DNA of 64,000 nt from Tritrichomonas musculus (lineage: Eukaryota > Parabasalia > Tritrichomonadida > Tritrichomonadidae), in the NCBI GenBank assembly GCA_039105265.1, contig JAPFFF010000017.1:1550001-1614000 (forward strand), read 5' to 3'. Each line of letters opens with the position of its first letter. Within the stretch, counting starts at the first letter, position 1. Positions 23,301 to 27,444 of this stretch are shown piece after piece. The notes below the pieces were generated by a model that saw nothing but the letters and a program-made list of their open reading frames with translations, had not been told where the DNA came from and did not search any database. The translations under genes were made by a program, and so were the position numbers.

Positions 23301-26300
23301 CTTGTTGTTGTGGTTGTTGGATTGGCCTCTTAACATTCTTTGTTTGTGCTGGAGGTTGTTGCTGTGGTTGTGGTGGTTGTTGTGGTGCTTCACTGTTTTC
23401 TTCTGGGCATGGTTCGCTCTTTTGGCTTCTTGCTTCAGGTGTCTTGCTGATCAAGGAGCTTGTAAGAAGTTTGAATGGAATGTCACTGCTGACAATTGAT
23501 TGAACTTCCTGTGGTTCTGGTTGTTGAACTGGTTTGACTGGTTGTTTTTCAACTTTCTTTGGTTGAGTTGTTTCGGTCTTTGGTTGATTACCTGATGAAC
23601 CGCTTTTCTTTGTTGATGGTTCACTTCCACTCTTTTGGCTTCTTGTTTCTGATGTCTTGGCAATCAATGAGCTAGTGTTGAACTTGAATGGAATATCACT
23701 GCTATTAATTGACTTCGGCTTTTCTTCTTCCTCGTTGGTTGGTTGAGTTGCCTTTTGTTTTGGTGTTTGTTCAGGTGAGCTAGGAATGATTGGTTGTTGT
23801 GGAAGTGCGAATCTTTTGACTTCAGCTGGATGATGGTCATTTTCATCTTCTTCCTCTTCGATGTGTGGTATTGTGTTATCTTGTGGATAATCTGGTTCAC
23901 TTTCATCAGCAACAACGCGAATTGGTGAAACTGATGAATAGTTATAAGAATATTCACTGCTGTATTTGGAATTTGTTGATGTTGAGAATTCTGTTGGTTG
24001 TGGGTTCTTTTGTGTAACTTCGTCATCCTTGAGAGGAGTTGAGTCAGTGTAATCATCTGATTGATATGATACTGTTGAAAAGATATCATCTCGATTTGGT
24101 ATTTCTGGTTGTCCTAAAAGTGCTTTGAGTGGTTCGGTTGTAAGTTTTCCTGCTTGTGGCTTTTCTGTTTTGGCTGGTTGAGTTGGTTGTTGAGCTGGTT
24201 TTGGCTGTTCAACTTTCTTTGGTTGTACTGTTGGTTTAGGTTGTTCAACTTTCTTTGGTTGTTGTGCTGGCTTTGATTGCTCAACTTTCTTTGGTTGTTC
24301 GGTTTGCTTTGGTTCTTGGTTCTTTAAGAGAGAATCTAATGTGGTTGTTGGTGGAAGTGATGGAACGATTGGCTCTTCAGATTGTGAAGGTTGTTTTGGT
24401 TGAAGAACTTTCTTTGGTTGTTCGACCTTCTTTGGTTGTTCTGCTGGTCTTGATGTTTCGACTTTCTTTGATTGCTCTTGTTTCTTGGGTTGATCTGGTT
24501 GACCCAAGAGAGTATTAAGAGCATCTGTTGTAAGAGGCTTGTTTGTTGGTTGTTCGGTTTGTTTTGGTTGTGTTGTTGTTGGTTTTGGTTGTTGGGTTGG
24601 TTGTTTGGCTTGTTCTAGTGGTTTAGGTTGTTCGACTTTTTTAGGTTGCTCTTGTTTTGGCTTTCCTAAAAGAGTGTTCAATGTTGATGTTGGTGGAAGT
24701 TGTCCAACTTGTGATTCGACTTGTTTTGGTTGTTGTGTTTCCTTTGGTTTTTCGGATTTTGGTTTTGATGTATGGTTTTTACGGGTTCCTGATTTTTGTG
24801 TTGGAGCTGTTGTTTCTTTTGGTTGGCTCCTAGTTTGTGTTGGCTTTTCGTCATCGTCTGTGTTTCTGTATCTTCTTGCTGAGTTGCGAGTTGCGTTATC
24901 AGCTGGTGTTGTTTTAGCTGGTGTTTCATCATCAGAATCATCACGATGTCTTCTTGCTGAATTATTGGTTGGTTTTCTGCTTACATTAGTGCTAATTGGA
25001 GCATTATCTTCTTTGCTTGGATCTGCCCTTCTTGGTGATTTAGCCTTTGGCAAATCAAGAAGAGGAATATCGCTTTCTTCTTCATCCTTTGGTGCAAATA
25101 ATGGTAAAACATTATCTAATTTCTTTGGTTCAGTATTGTTGGTAGTTGTTCTGGATGTTTTTGGACTGCTTGTTGGACTAGCCTTTGGCTTAATTGGCTG
25201 TGATTTTGCAGCTTTTTGTGTTGAAGATAATAAGCTTGTTGGTTTTGGAGATGCGTTTGCTTCAGTGTTTGTAGGTTCAATTGGCTCAACCTTTTGTGAA
25301 GCTGGCGGAAGCTTCTTTGGTGAGGCTGGTGGATGAATAACTCTAGGACTCTGTTCAGTCCTAGGGAAATCTGTATTTGAACTTTTAACAGGACTAATTG
25401 GTTTAATGACTTTATTTGATTTGAGTGTGCTGAGTGTGTTTTCTTTTGGTTTTTCTTCTGGCTTCTGGGCAGGTTCTTCTTCTTCTTCTGGAAGTTTTCC
25501 TGCTCTTCGAAGTTCTTCACGCTTCTTAATTTGTTGTGGCTTATCTGGTGTGCATGAATCTAAGCCTTCGAGACCAAGATCCTTTAATGTAACTGTCAAT
25601 TTGATTGGTTCAATGTTCTTAAGTGCAGATGGGGGAATTTCGTTTGGTTTGTAAGCCGGTGTATTAAATATTGCTGGATCATAAGTACTTTTGCGTACTG
25701 GTTTAGCTGGCTTTTTAGATTGTTGTTTCTTTTTGATTTTAATTGGTTGCTGATTTGGTTCAGGTTCGAATTCTGTGTTCGTACCAGCATCAGCAGTTTC
25801 GACTTTAGGTTTTTTCTCCTTCTTTTCTCTCTTTTTCTTAGGAGTTTGTTGTTGTTGTTCCTCTTCGCTATGACGGTTTTCATGTTGCTGTTCTTCTTCT
25901 GATTTTCCCAAAAGGCCTTTTAGAGGGTCAACAGAAAGAGGTTGTCTGGAATCTTGTGATTTCTGTGATTTTCCTGATTTTGTTGATTTTTCGGAATTAA
26001 CTAAATTATCAGATCTGAGGGATCTTTCTGAATTCTCAGGATTTTCTTGATTTTGTGATTGTTGAGACTTTTGTGATTTTGTTGATTTATGAGATCGCTC
26101 TGAGTTTCCTAATTTTTCGGATCTTTGGCTTTGTTCTGGGGTTTCAGATTTCTGAGATCTATGAGATTTATCTGATTTTTCTGGTGTTTGGAGTTTTTCT
26201 GATTTTTGTGATTTTCTTGATCTTTCTGAGTATTCTGGATTTTCTTGATTATCAGTTCTTTGTGATTTTTGAGATTTCTCTGAGTTTCCAGGATTTGTAT

Positions 26301-27444
26301 TGTGTTCTGAGTTGTGATTTGAAAAATGTTCTGAGTTTGGTTTTGTTGATGCTTCACTAGCTTTGCGTGTCCTGTTGCGAGCAAACAAGTTTTCAAGATC
26401 TCGTTGTTTTGCTCCTCTATTTGGATCATTTAAGTAATCATATTCTCCACTTCCGACAATTCGTTTCAATTCTGAAACTTCCTCATCAAATCCAACTTCT
26501 TTTGGAATTGATGAAACTATGCTTTCATAAGTATCAGCTTGGCCTTTGGATGAGTGTCTGGGTGATGTGAGCCCAGATGTCAAGCCAGAATTCAAATCAG
26601 TAAGTCCCAATGTTGTATCCAAATGATCTTCTTGTGGATTTTCAGCAATCATAGATTTTGTCTTGCTGATAAGTAAAATTTGATTGTAGATAGGTAGGCA
26701 TCGTTTAAGTTGTTTGGATAAACGTCCTACTGCATCTTTGGTCATTGGTGGTTTATATTTTGCAAGATCCAATAATGAAAGTTCTAATTTAATTTCATCA
26801 CCTTTTTCGAGTTTTTCTTCTAAATTTCGAAAATGAGAAGGATCTGTGGACTTAAAAACTTCTGGGTTTGAATTATTTGTTGAAACGCAGTTTTTGGCTT
26901 CGGTAGTGAATAATGAATTAATGTTAATTAATCTTGATATTAATGATAACAAAACTTGGTAATGATGAACATCTCTTTCTTCGTCAGGGTACTTCTCCAT
27001 TACCTCATTGACGTTTCTTTCGATGTCATCAAGTTCCTGTTGGAACTTTTGCATTTCTTCGTTACCATCAATTTTATCGTTATCAATTTGTTTAAAATTA
27101 TTGATTCTAATTTTGTATGCACGATATATCTTTGTCATCTTCTTGTTATGAGCTGTAGCTGTTTCGAGCTTTTTGGTTGACTTTGAATAACGATCTAAAA
27201 TTTGTTCATAATAAGCTTTTCTATCATTGATTGCATCTTTAAGAATTTGATTTGCTTGGTAAACTGATTCTGTATTTGTCATCAAGTGTTGGTTTGATTT
27301 TAAGTATTCACTCTTCTCTGATTCTAAATCTTTTACCATTTTTTTTAATTTGTTGATACCACCTTCTCCCTGGTCGCCTACCACTTGGGTTTGCTGTTTA
27401 GAAAGAAGAGGTAATCCGGATGCTGATCCAACAACACTTGACAT
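8359..27444 (-). CDS. giant repeat protein with coiled-coil ends, 6,361 residues
   Basis: One uninterrupted reading frame of 19.1 kb starts at the ATG at 27442-27444; an initiator-like TCAATAAAA lies about 10 nt upstream. Residues ~25-190 are coiled coil and ~190-330 a helical segment. Residues ~345-510 are Ser/Lys/Gln-rich (SQKS/SEKS). At ~510-1110 comes a Pro/Gln/Lys-rich zone with LxxLL-type motifs. A ~65-residue repeat (about 50 units) fills ~1250-4480. Acidic Glu-rich linkers, KKPTRKPKPS repeats (~4800-5055), LSASEKN repeats (~5100-5420), YLMKTET repeats (~5540-5700) and an Asp/Asn/Glu-rich stretch follow. A charged C-terminal coiled coil covers ~5865-6350. There is no signal peptide, membrane segment or enzyme motif. 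The architecture suggests an elongated cytoskeletal scaffold or filament protein (trichomonad costa, axostyle or pelta are possibilities), but function is unknown. The absence of stops over 19 kb shows strong selection to keep it. Confidence 0.9.
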   Translation of the reverse strand: MSSVVGSASGLPLLSKQQTQVVGDQGEGGINKLKKMVKDLESEKSEYLKSNQHLMTNTESVYQANQILKDAINDRKAYYEQILDRYSKSTKKLETATAHNKKMTKIYRAYKIRINNFKQIDNDKIDGNEEMQKFQQELDDIERNVNEVMEKYPDEERDVHHYQVLLSLISRLININSLFTTEAKNCVSTNNSNPEVFKSTDPSHFRNLEEKLEKGDEIKLELSLLDLAKYKPPMTKDAVGRLSKQLKRCLPIYNQILLISKTKSMIAENPQEDHLDTTLGLTDLNSGLTSGLTSPRHSSKGQADTYESIVSSIPKEVGFDEEVSELKRIVGSGEYDYLNDPNRGAKQRDLENLFARNRTRKASEASTKPNSEHFSNHNSEHNTNPGNSEKSQKSQRTDNQENPEYSERSRKSQKSEKLQTPEKSDKSHRSQKSETPEQSQRSEKLGNSERSHKSTKSQKSQQSQNQENPENSERSLRSDNLVNSEKSTKSGKSQKSQDSRQPLSVDPLKGLLGKSEEEQQHENRHSEEEQQQQTPKKKREKKEKKPKVETADAGTNTEFEPEPNQQPIKIKKKQQSKKPAKPVRKSTYDPAIFNTPAYKPNEIPPSALKNIEPIKLTVTLKDLGLEGLDSCTPDKPQQIKKREELRRAGKLPEEEEEPAQKPEEKPKENTLSTLKSNKVIKPISPVKSSNTDFPRTEQSPRVIHPPASPKKLPPASQKVEPIEPTNTEANASPKPTSLLSSTQKAAKSQPIKPKASPTSSPKTSRTTTNNTEPKKLDNVLPLFAPKDEEESDIPLLDLPKAKSPRRADPSKEDNAPISTNVSRKPTNNSARRHRDDSDDETPAKTTPADNATRNSARRYRNTDDDEKPTQTRSQPKETTAPTQKSGTRKNHTSKPKSEKPKETQQPKQVESQVGQLPPTSTLNTLLGKPKQEQPKKVEQPKPLEQAKQPTQQPKPTTTQPKQTEQPTNKPLTTDALNTLLGQPDQPKKQEQSKKVETSRPAEQPKKVEQPKKVLQPKQPSQSEEPIVPSLPPTTTLDSLLKNQEPKQTEQPKKVEQSKPAQQPKKVEQPKPTVQPKKVEQPKPAQQPTQPAKTEKPQAGKLTTEPLKALLGQPEIPNRDDIFSTVSYQSDDYTDSTPLKDDEVTQKNPQPTEFSTSTNSKYSSEYSYNYSSVSPIRVVADESEPDYPQDNTIPHIEEEEDENDHHPAEVKRFALPQQPIIPSSPEQTPKQKATQPTNEEEEKPKSINSSDIPFKFNTSSLIAKTSETRSQKSGSEPSTKKSGSSGNQPKTETTQPKKVEKQPVKPVQQPEPQEVQSIVSSDIPFKLLTSSLISKTPEARSQKSEPCPEENSEAPQQPPQPQQQPPAQTKNVKRPIQQPQQQEPSIVSSDIPFTINTSSLLSKTAEPSQKSQAVASDRTEQTQQATQATQPKNVTKKPVQQQPQQQEAQSINSSDIPFQLNPSSLLSQTPVASSQRSEPSVQDARSEGKPQQTTTTQPKKVTIKAAQQPQQQEEAQSINSSDIPFTINPSSILSNTAEPSQHSQAAVSDHSGKPQQTAQTTQPKKTTIKAAQQPQQQQEGQSINSSDIPFTINPDSLLNQTPVSSSQKSGPSVQDARSEGKPQQTSTTQPKKVTKKLLQSPEEEGQSINSSDIPFTINPSSLLSNTAEPSQHSQAAVSDHSGKPQQGRTTAQSKSATKKPVQQPQQQQEGQSIVSSDIPYQLDASSLLSKTPVTGSQHTQAVESDHTAQTQQQGGKATAQSKKPTKKYVQPPEDEAQSIVSSDIPYRLDSASVNSKSQEGSQHTQAVESDHTTHTQQGRPQPKGATKKPVQQGGEQQEGQSIVSSDIPFTVNPDSLLSKTPVTGSQNTQAVESDHTTHTQQGKAQAKSASTKKPILQQGEEDEAQSIVSSDIPFRLDSASVNSKSQEASQHTQAVESDHTTHTQQGRPQPKNVSKKPVQQGGAQQEGQSIASSDIPYQLDASSLLNQTPVTGSQHTQAVESDHTTQTQQQGGKATAQSKKPTKKYVQPPEDEAQSINSSDIPYRLDSASVNSKSQEGSQHTQAVESDHTTHTQQGRPQPKGATKKPVQQGGAQQDGQSIVSSDIPYQLGSSQLDQTSEGQQGQKSEKSLLVPTAQESSHSRQPQRQMTASKGRGPPGPDEEEESINSSDIPFRFGSSQIDQSSDIPRDQKSEKSLLTRPKGESSHAKAPVQEGRPQQRQGRDQDAQSIISSDIPFKLNSSSLNSKAPDTASQKTTASQQTRQTVQTEASTKPQNVQARRREQEEPEGFSLQSDDIEFRLKPSSQASEESMDAATESQKSLQSAHSQKTAKSQKGQSVQKSTQNVVNGQQEPSENQSLATSDIPYQFGASSIISKAPEEIGQESDSTMHTQQSVKTTTKADTKSQNAPKKKEQEPDAFSLRSSDIEYKLKPSSQASETEEAATRSQKSLQSTHSQRGEGQSQGAPSEHKPIKNVTKEQSETQSFATSDIPYKLGTSSIISKTAETRSQKSAQSASTQKTAATYHEEEAAAPSHQGTTRDQEPDAFSLRSSDILYRLKPSSQASETEEAAKSQKSLQGTQSNKQSVHEISEPHEIEPFHPQDVTILINTETGTGEYKLRPSSQLTQSTMMSQKSLQSLQSKKSAATLQGEEQQEADLANVPKDLTIFLSNETGTGEYKLRPSSQMTQSAMMSQKSLQSIHSKISQQLVQGGNASEASILPPTLENVNPKDVTVLITTEDGISEYKLRPSSQLSRSSRMSQRSRQSILSKKTNATLPGTDIINEPTNEPEHLLPQDVTILIGTDDNASEYRLRPSSQMSKSSVMSKKTYQSQNTTGTAPKEPSILSQPQSVHKQQDYPVSQKEIDAILGADVESGVLRPSSEMSDSNASEKTVKSKKSASPSKKSQQQKPSTRVSQAAQSKEVPVREETIDDIQRQLEEQEESGVLRPSSQASQTSVMTQKTTKSQKSQRTVEPSKKSQRTTTQASYIQHEEPKEETLDDLQRQLEEQEESGVLRPSSQASQESVMTQKTVKSQKSQRTVEPSKKSQRTTTQASYIQHEEPKEETLDDLQRQLEEQEESGVLRPSSQASQTSVMTQKTVKSQKSQRTVEPSKKSQRTTTQASYIQHEEPKEETLDDLQRQLEEQEESGVLRPSSQASQESVMTQKTVKSQKSQRTVEPSKKSQRTTTQASYIQHEQPEETLDDLQRQLEEQEESGVLRPSSQASQTSVMTQKTVKSQKSQRTVEPSKKSQRTEASYIQREQPEETLDDLQRQLEEQEESGVLRPSSQTSQTSVMTQKTVKSQKSQRTVEPSKKSQRTEASYIQREQPEDNTLEDLQRQLEEQEESGVLRFGSETSDSSRMTQKTTKSQMSQRTVEPSKKSQRTMTEASYVQREQPEDNILDDLQRQLEDQEESGILRTGSSSSKTSRAPSSKSHRTEQASQKAEKVSSHRSKEAAPAETSDNSELENLLQELKDGTVEANLKFPSSPSSSSGNSGNSDHGASQKTAKSASKKTTATVQTKEPQDDEEKELAELRRRLEEQEESGVLRSGSEYSKSSLSVSKGAKSNKSLAVSSKRSKGVSQQVGADDHEEDSSERELKDFLKQINEGDTEGVLNFSSESNNSTAHVTTEKKSSSTKTSKTQQQASTRSKVPAQDESEGTIEKRELNELLKQMNDGDEEGVLRSSSSANPGQESAHPEEESDTPKPPSSKSKITQRAAHGSEFDSQQELQDLLKEMNEGLVEGVLNSSSASESSKLSERNEKSNKSSDHNNLTPEVKKRRVMNSSELEKRDLDDLLKQMDEGQEEGVLRSGEGSTSSKLSHRTSKTAKSSDHDALNPEEKEERELDSDEQEKRDLAELLKQMDEGQEEGVLRSGTGSSSSKLSHKSTENTEVTVESLVTKGKKKGQLNSSDLEKRELADLLKQMDEGQEEGVLHSGLASSSSKLSQRTEKTAQSKKTGLEKEQPEELNSEEQEKRDLEEMLRQIDEDQEVGLLHSGLVSSSSEKSEHSRKSKSNKTESVKGKKGELNSEEQDKRDLEEMLQQINEDQEVGVLRPGSVSSSRSAITQRTSKTKQSMLLQGKDKEMISSSEQERRDLEEMLQQINEDQEVGVLKPGSVSSSRSGSSQRSNAASAGQTGKSSRTSKLNSEEQEKRDIEEFIKQMDEGHEVGVLKEGVSASSLSAASRKSNGEESEGDLLSKSQRHERQENSSERERREIAEMFDQTDSDQEIARLRTSDVGSSKTPTEEDQLEEQEGYKRPPKRQLSPSELERLEKHKILHEFDDDLELGKLDPNARLESSEHKVDKHPEEEEDLDKVKAPKETPSEQERREIAEMFDQPDSEQELARLQTSVETSTENSSKAKEESDKSKDKKVRPEETPSERERRELREFNRQLDDQIEEGILNPNAITRQASENSKVSGIYEEEEEKLSVPEEIENSSERERREIAAIFGEDDQETGQLQLSNGRHKKGSEEESQRTDTETSATFNQISEPTSHLSTRRRRPKTESEGLSESSESATFGTLKLPRSSDQEEFEQPKGEAPTTNKSHRVPKSPHKDYATSASYLSSAADSDDVHGRFKGPISTEDEPRSGVEEEERSTEEERIANKLERSESEKLHEEDTDKLTLTETLSSAFTTPGRVSNVSKPINRGEEEGGKLNSQASEPFANEDEERLARELEEAEKDKLFSEPSSQQQTDSNQKTFSDAAYADIGKESSEHKVPDVVKLPSVIIEEEEEEHEDSGNLLDTDKDRPSVPPIPIDEVTDKMNLKQPETKNSEGNGQEKKPTKKKPTSTNKDNDTFAELELSTNSEEDKQKDATQPSSTKKPTRKPSQSHGVEGEVSQGDEEEAEGSEPATEDKKATPTKKKPTRKPKPSQSQGGEGEVSQGYEEEAEGSEPGTTTKPSSTKKKPTRKPKPSHQQGAEGGEEEPSQGYEEEAEGSEPGTTTKPSSTKKKPTRKPKPSHQQGAEGDVSQGYEEEAEGSEPATEDKKATPTKKKPSRKPKPSRPQGGDGEVSQGYEEEAEGSEPGTTTKPSSTKKKPTRKPKPSQSQGAEGEVSQGYEEEAEGSEPTAQGTTKKPTKRPSGSKGNKDKTVPGTEEGKPLNKNQADFDENETDQLIASEKSATNEGDTEKSSDHTLPFKTTPEDLEAVQTGNYLQESQPSSELSATNPPVTTKDKTFKGTLDPANEMDVLSASEKNAENEGETEKSSETVLPVNMRPTEFQGVLSQQTHDSEPLTASDKKFATDGDTEDASKTSLAFSPREEDFQGQLAQDTQVDSDPLSASAKNASNDGETAASQSEPLSVASPQPKGILEKIGEETTDILLGSEKNLTNKGNTDNSLHSLLHVSPPPFDGDLSPKQQESEGLLNTSEKNITNNGSPEKFSTTSMHVSEPLPLVDPSLTGENDEHLSASMNEKGDSNGLSAGQDLSELSVSEPPKFSICNNENTQVIMTTSSQCDQSEEESAAPKKFDLQEKVDNLTYIMTTTNSPPQTDVPQSEAQPETTPKLSQMSIINANIVDQTVSTNSSSPEEKPEQPEQDNQEAPVDQPNMEIVKAVNAYYLMKTETTSNVEESTNEAVQPKNMSHYHEVDASYLMKTETTTSNVEESANEAANQPKNMSHYHEVDASYLMKTETTSNVEESANEKAVPKDLSHYHEVDAHYVMQTETGTASNAEESAIESNAPQEPSTRGFSIQNTVNAFYLMTSTDAQSNTQAEEESQQQGDDLGNLDSEGLESASRDNSEAEPVEDETQPHSIKGGRAFYSDFSLSDEELFQSDEPEVEGDGDDNNNNDEPQIEEEEEDVGDNNNNANTAQPKKGNLKLKYKLKIKQYNDGRKELVDKERVNVTRIKPRPIKTMVPPSIGTLIEPSDPNQQFPFLPPRDFEAEERQRQAEEEARAKKRAEAEARRKKLEEEREARRIKREEEKQMKLKTAEQTQNQINEMEAERDKLRKKREELIELEKQREEEEEKERQEKEMQKAQEREERLKRHEERERIRDERQKNQQIQNEATHRRDSTIPLLRKEISDLKNHLQFLKSTCTDVQTQIELHEFKANRRHLCLKEEELYVKPYLPNAPDNHIETQTQISGEELDNINETIETNQKLFANKDALLAQLKEYVNFRKTLMKKLEDMRLEKEKLDETYSQLEEKYNLVRPVNGKMGVHPNTQKKLDLEEKIKEKKAELAQKIQNAKKERSEIEILQTRIKDIKCITEMTQKKISDILATKRPNVDSLIKKLESSKQTTKDNKEKVKMLQIQDKELDKEKKRLTQITNQETLTLQKENTTYREDIQTLKRNFEESKNVPPAYNYDKKFRLTNTYEMAELESRDEELDKLIKDVDKLTMDLKERIVSVSRALNASQVEFPTTPEVPLPF
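10350..10830 (-). repeat. HYHEVDASYLMKTET repeat array, period ~100-120 nt (giant gene)
   Basis: Five units of about 33-40 residues carry V-[DN]-A-x-Y-[LV]-M-[KQT]-[TS]-[ET] followed by N-[VA]-E-E-S-[AT]-N/I-E. The three central copies include PKN/DMSHYHEVDA. Two further relatives (YIMTTTNS near 11030 and VIMTTSSQ near 11120) suggest the motif once extended further. Confidence 0.85.
11190..12150 (-). repeat. LSASEKN repeat array, period ~130 nt (giant gene)
   Basis: Seven units of about 43 residues carry L-[STL]-[AT]-S-[EAD]-K-[NK] followed by N-[ED]-G-x-[TP]-E-x-S and a hydrophobic/proline piece such as LPVNMRPTEFQGVL. Copies are centred near 12100, 11877, 11747, 11610, 11480, 11350 and 11225. 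Most adjacent spacings are 125-137 nt, but the first is ~220 nt, so one unit there is enlarged or has decayed. Confidence 0.8.
12290..13010 (-). repeat. KKPTRKPKPS / EEEAEGSEP repeat array, period ~129 nt (giant gene)
   Basis: Six units of 42-44 residues alternate a basic K-K-K-P-[TS]-R-K-P-K-P-S with an acidic S-Q-G-Y-E-E-E-A-E-G-S-E-P. The repeated coding segment for RKPKPS recurs at about 12341, 12467, 12596, 12728 and 12857 (minus strand). The strictly alternating charge could allow units to pair between molecules; that is inference. Confidence 0.9.
14000..17390 (-). repeat. divergent EEGVL repeats, about 18 units (giant gene)
   Basis: Units contain E-x-R-[ED]-L-x-[ED]-[LM]-L-[KQ]-Q-[MI]-[DN]-E-[GD]-Q-E-x-G-[VL]-L followed by a Ser-rich patch (for example SGTGSSSSKLS) and a Lys/Ser/Thr-rich spacer, at ~195-210-nt spacing. 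They match the GVLRPSS units in register but are much more diverged from each other. Towards 14000 they fade to forms such as ARLRTSD, GKLDPNA and GILNPNA in an increasingly acidic context. Confidence 0.85.
17390..18850 (-). repeat. GVLRPSSQ-type repeat array, near-identical ~200-bp units (giant gene)
   Basis: Seven to eight head-to-tail units have period ~195-208 nt: D-D-L-Q-R-Q-L-E-E-Q-E-E-S-G-V-L-R-P-S-S, then S-Q-[TE]-S-V-M-T-Q-K-T, S-Q-K-S-Q-R-T-V-E-P-S-K-K-S-Q-R-T and a short E-A-S-Y-I-Q-x-E-Q-P linker. Units differ by only scattered bases at the DNA level, so this is the youngest or most homogenised part of the gene. Two versions (QTSVM and QESVM) alternate, which points to two-unit duplication. 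Confidence 0.9.
18990..19640 (-). repeat. EYKLRPSSQ-type repeat units, 4 copies (giant gene)
   Basis: Four units with [T/D]-x-x-x-E-Y-[KR]-L-R-P-S-S-Q-[LM]-[ST]-x-S and the preceding P-K/Q-D-[VL]-T-[IV] segment lie at about 19600, 19415, 19215 and 19015, again at ~195-nt spacing. They bridge the SSDIPF units upstream and the GVLRPSS units downstream in both position and sequence. Confidence 0.85.
19780..23720 (-). repeat. SSDIPF-type ~65-residue repeat array, about 21 units (giant gene)
   Basis: Each unit carries S-S-D-I-[PE]-[FY]-x-[LIF]-x-x-S-S followed by a Gln/Lys/Ser-rich spacer containing Q-K-S or Q-H-T-Q-A-V-E-S-D and a basic V-T-K-K-P-V-Q-Q segment. The coding sequence GACATTCCA/GATATTCCA recurs on the minus strand roughly every 190-200 nt. 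Alternating units carry PYRLDSASVNSKS and PYQLDASSLL versions (around 21300-22310), a sign of higher-order two-unit duplication. Later units change to SSDIEYKLKPSSQ. Confidence 0.9.
24100..24730 (-). repeat. Pro/Gln/Lys-rich repeats with LNTLLG-type motifs (giant gene)
   Basis: Units of Q-P-K-K-V-E-Q-P-K-P are punctuated by a hydrophobic motif in a polar context: LNTLLGKP (~24680), LNTLLGQP (~24510), LDSLLKNQ (~24330) and LKALLGQP (~24120). An outlying LKGLLGKS sits at ~25915. Each follows a small polar lead such as TDA, TTT or TEP. They resemble short linear binding motifs presented on a disordered chain; the binding role is inference. Confidence 0.75.
25930..26400 (-). repeat. Ser/Lys/Gln-rich SQKS/SEKS repeat region of the giant gene
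   Basis: Irregular short repeats encode variants of S-Q-K-S, S-E-K-S, S-x-R-S and N-P-E-N, for example SEKSQKSQRTDNQENPEYSE. The region is strongly basic and Ser-rich, a plausible target for phosphorylation. The same S-Q-K-S-x-x-S string recurs downstream as the spacer of the 65-residue repeats, so this block may be a simplified relative of them. Confidence 0.75.

Noticed and set aside
8741-26570. Many long open frames antisense to, or in other frames of, the giant gene (for example 17072-17845 +, 24539-25336 +, 12165-13043 -).
   Set aside because: They consist of low-complexity strings dictated by the repeat codons of the giant gene and have no independent coding character or domain.
8359-27444. 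Introns interrupting the giant gene.
   Set aside because: The frame is continuous, and I saw no trichomonad-type 3' intron signal (ACTAACACACAG) in it or elsewhere in the window.
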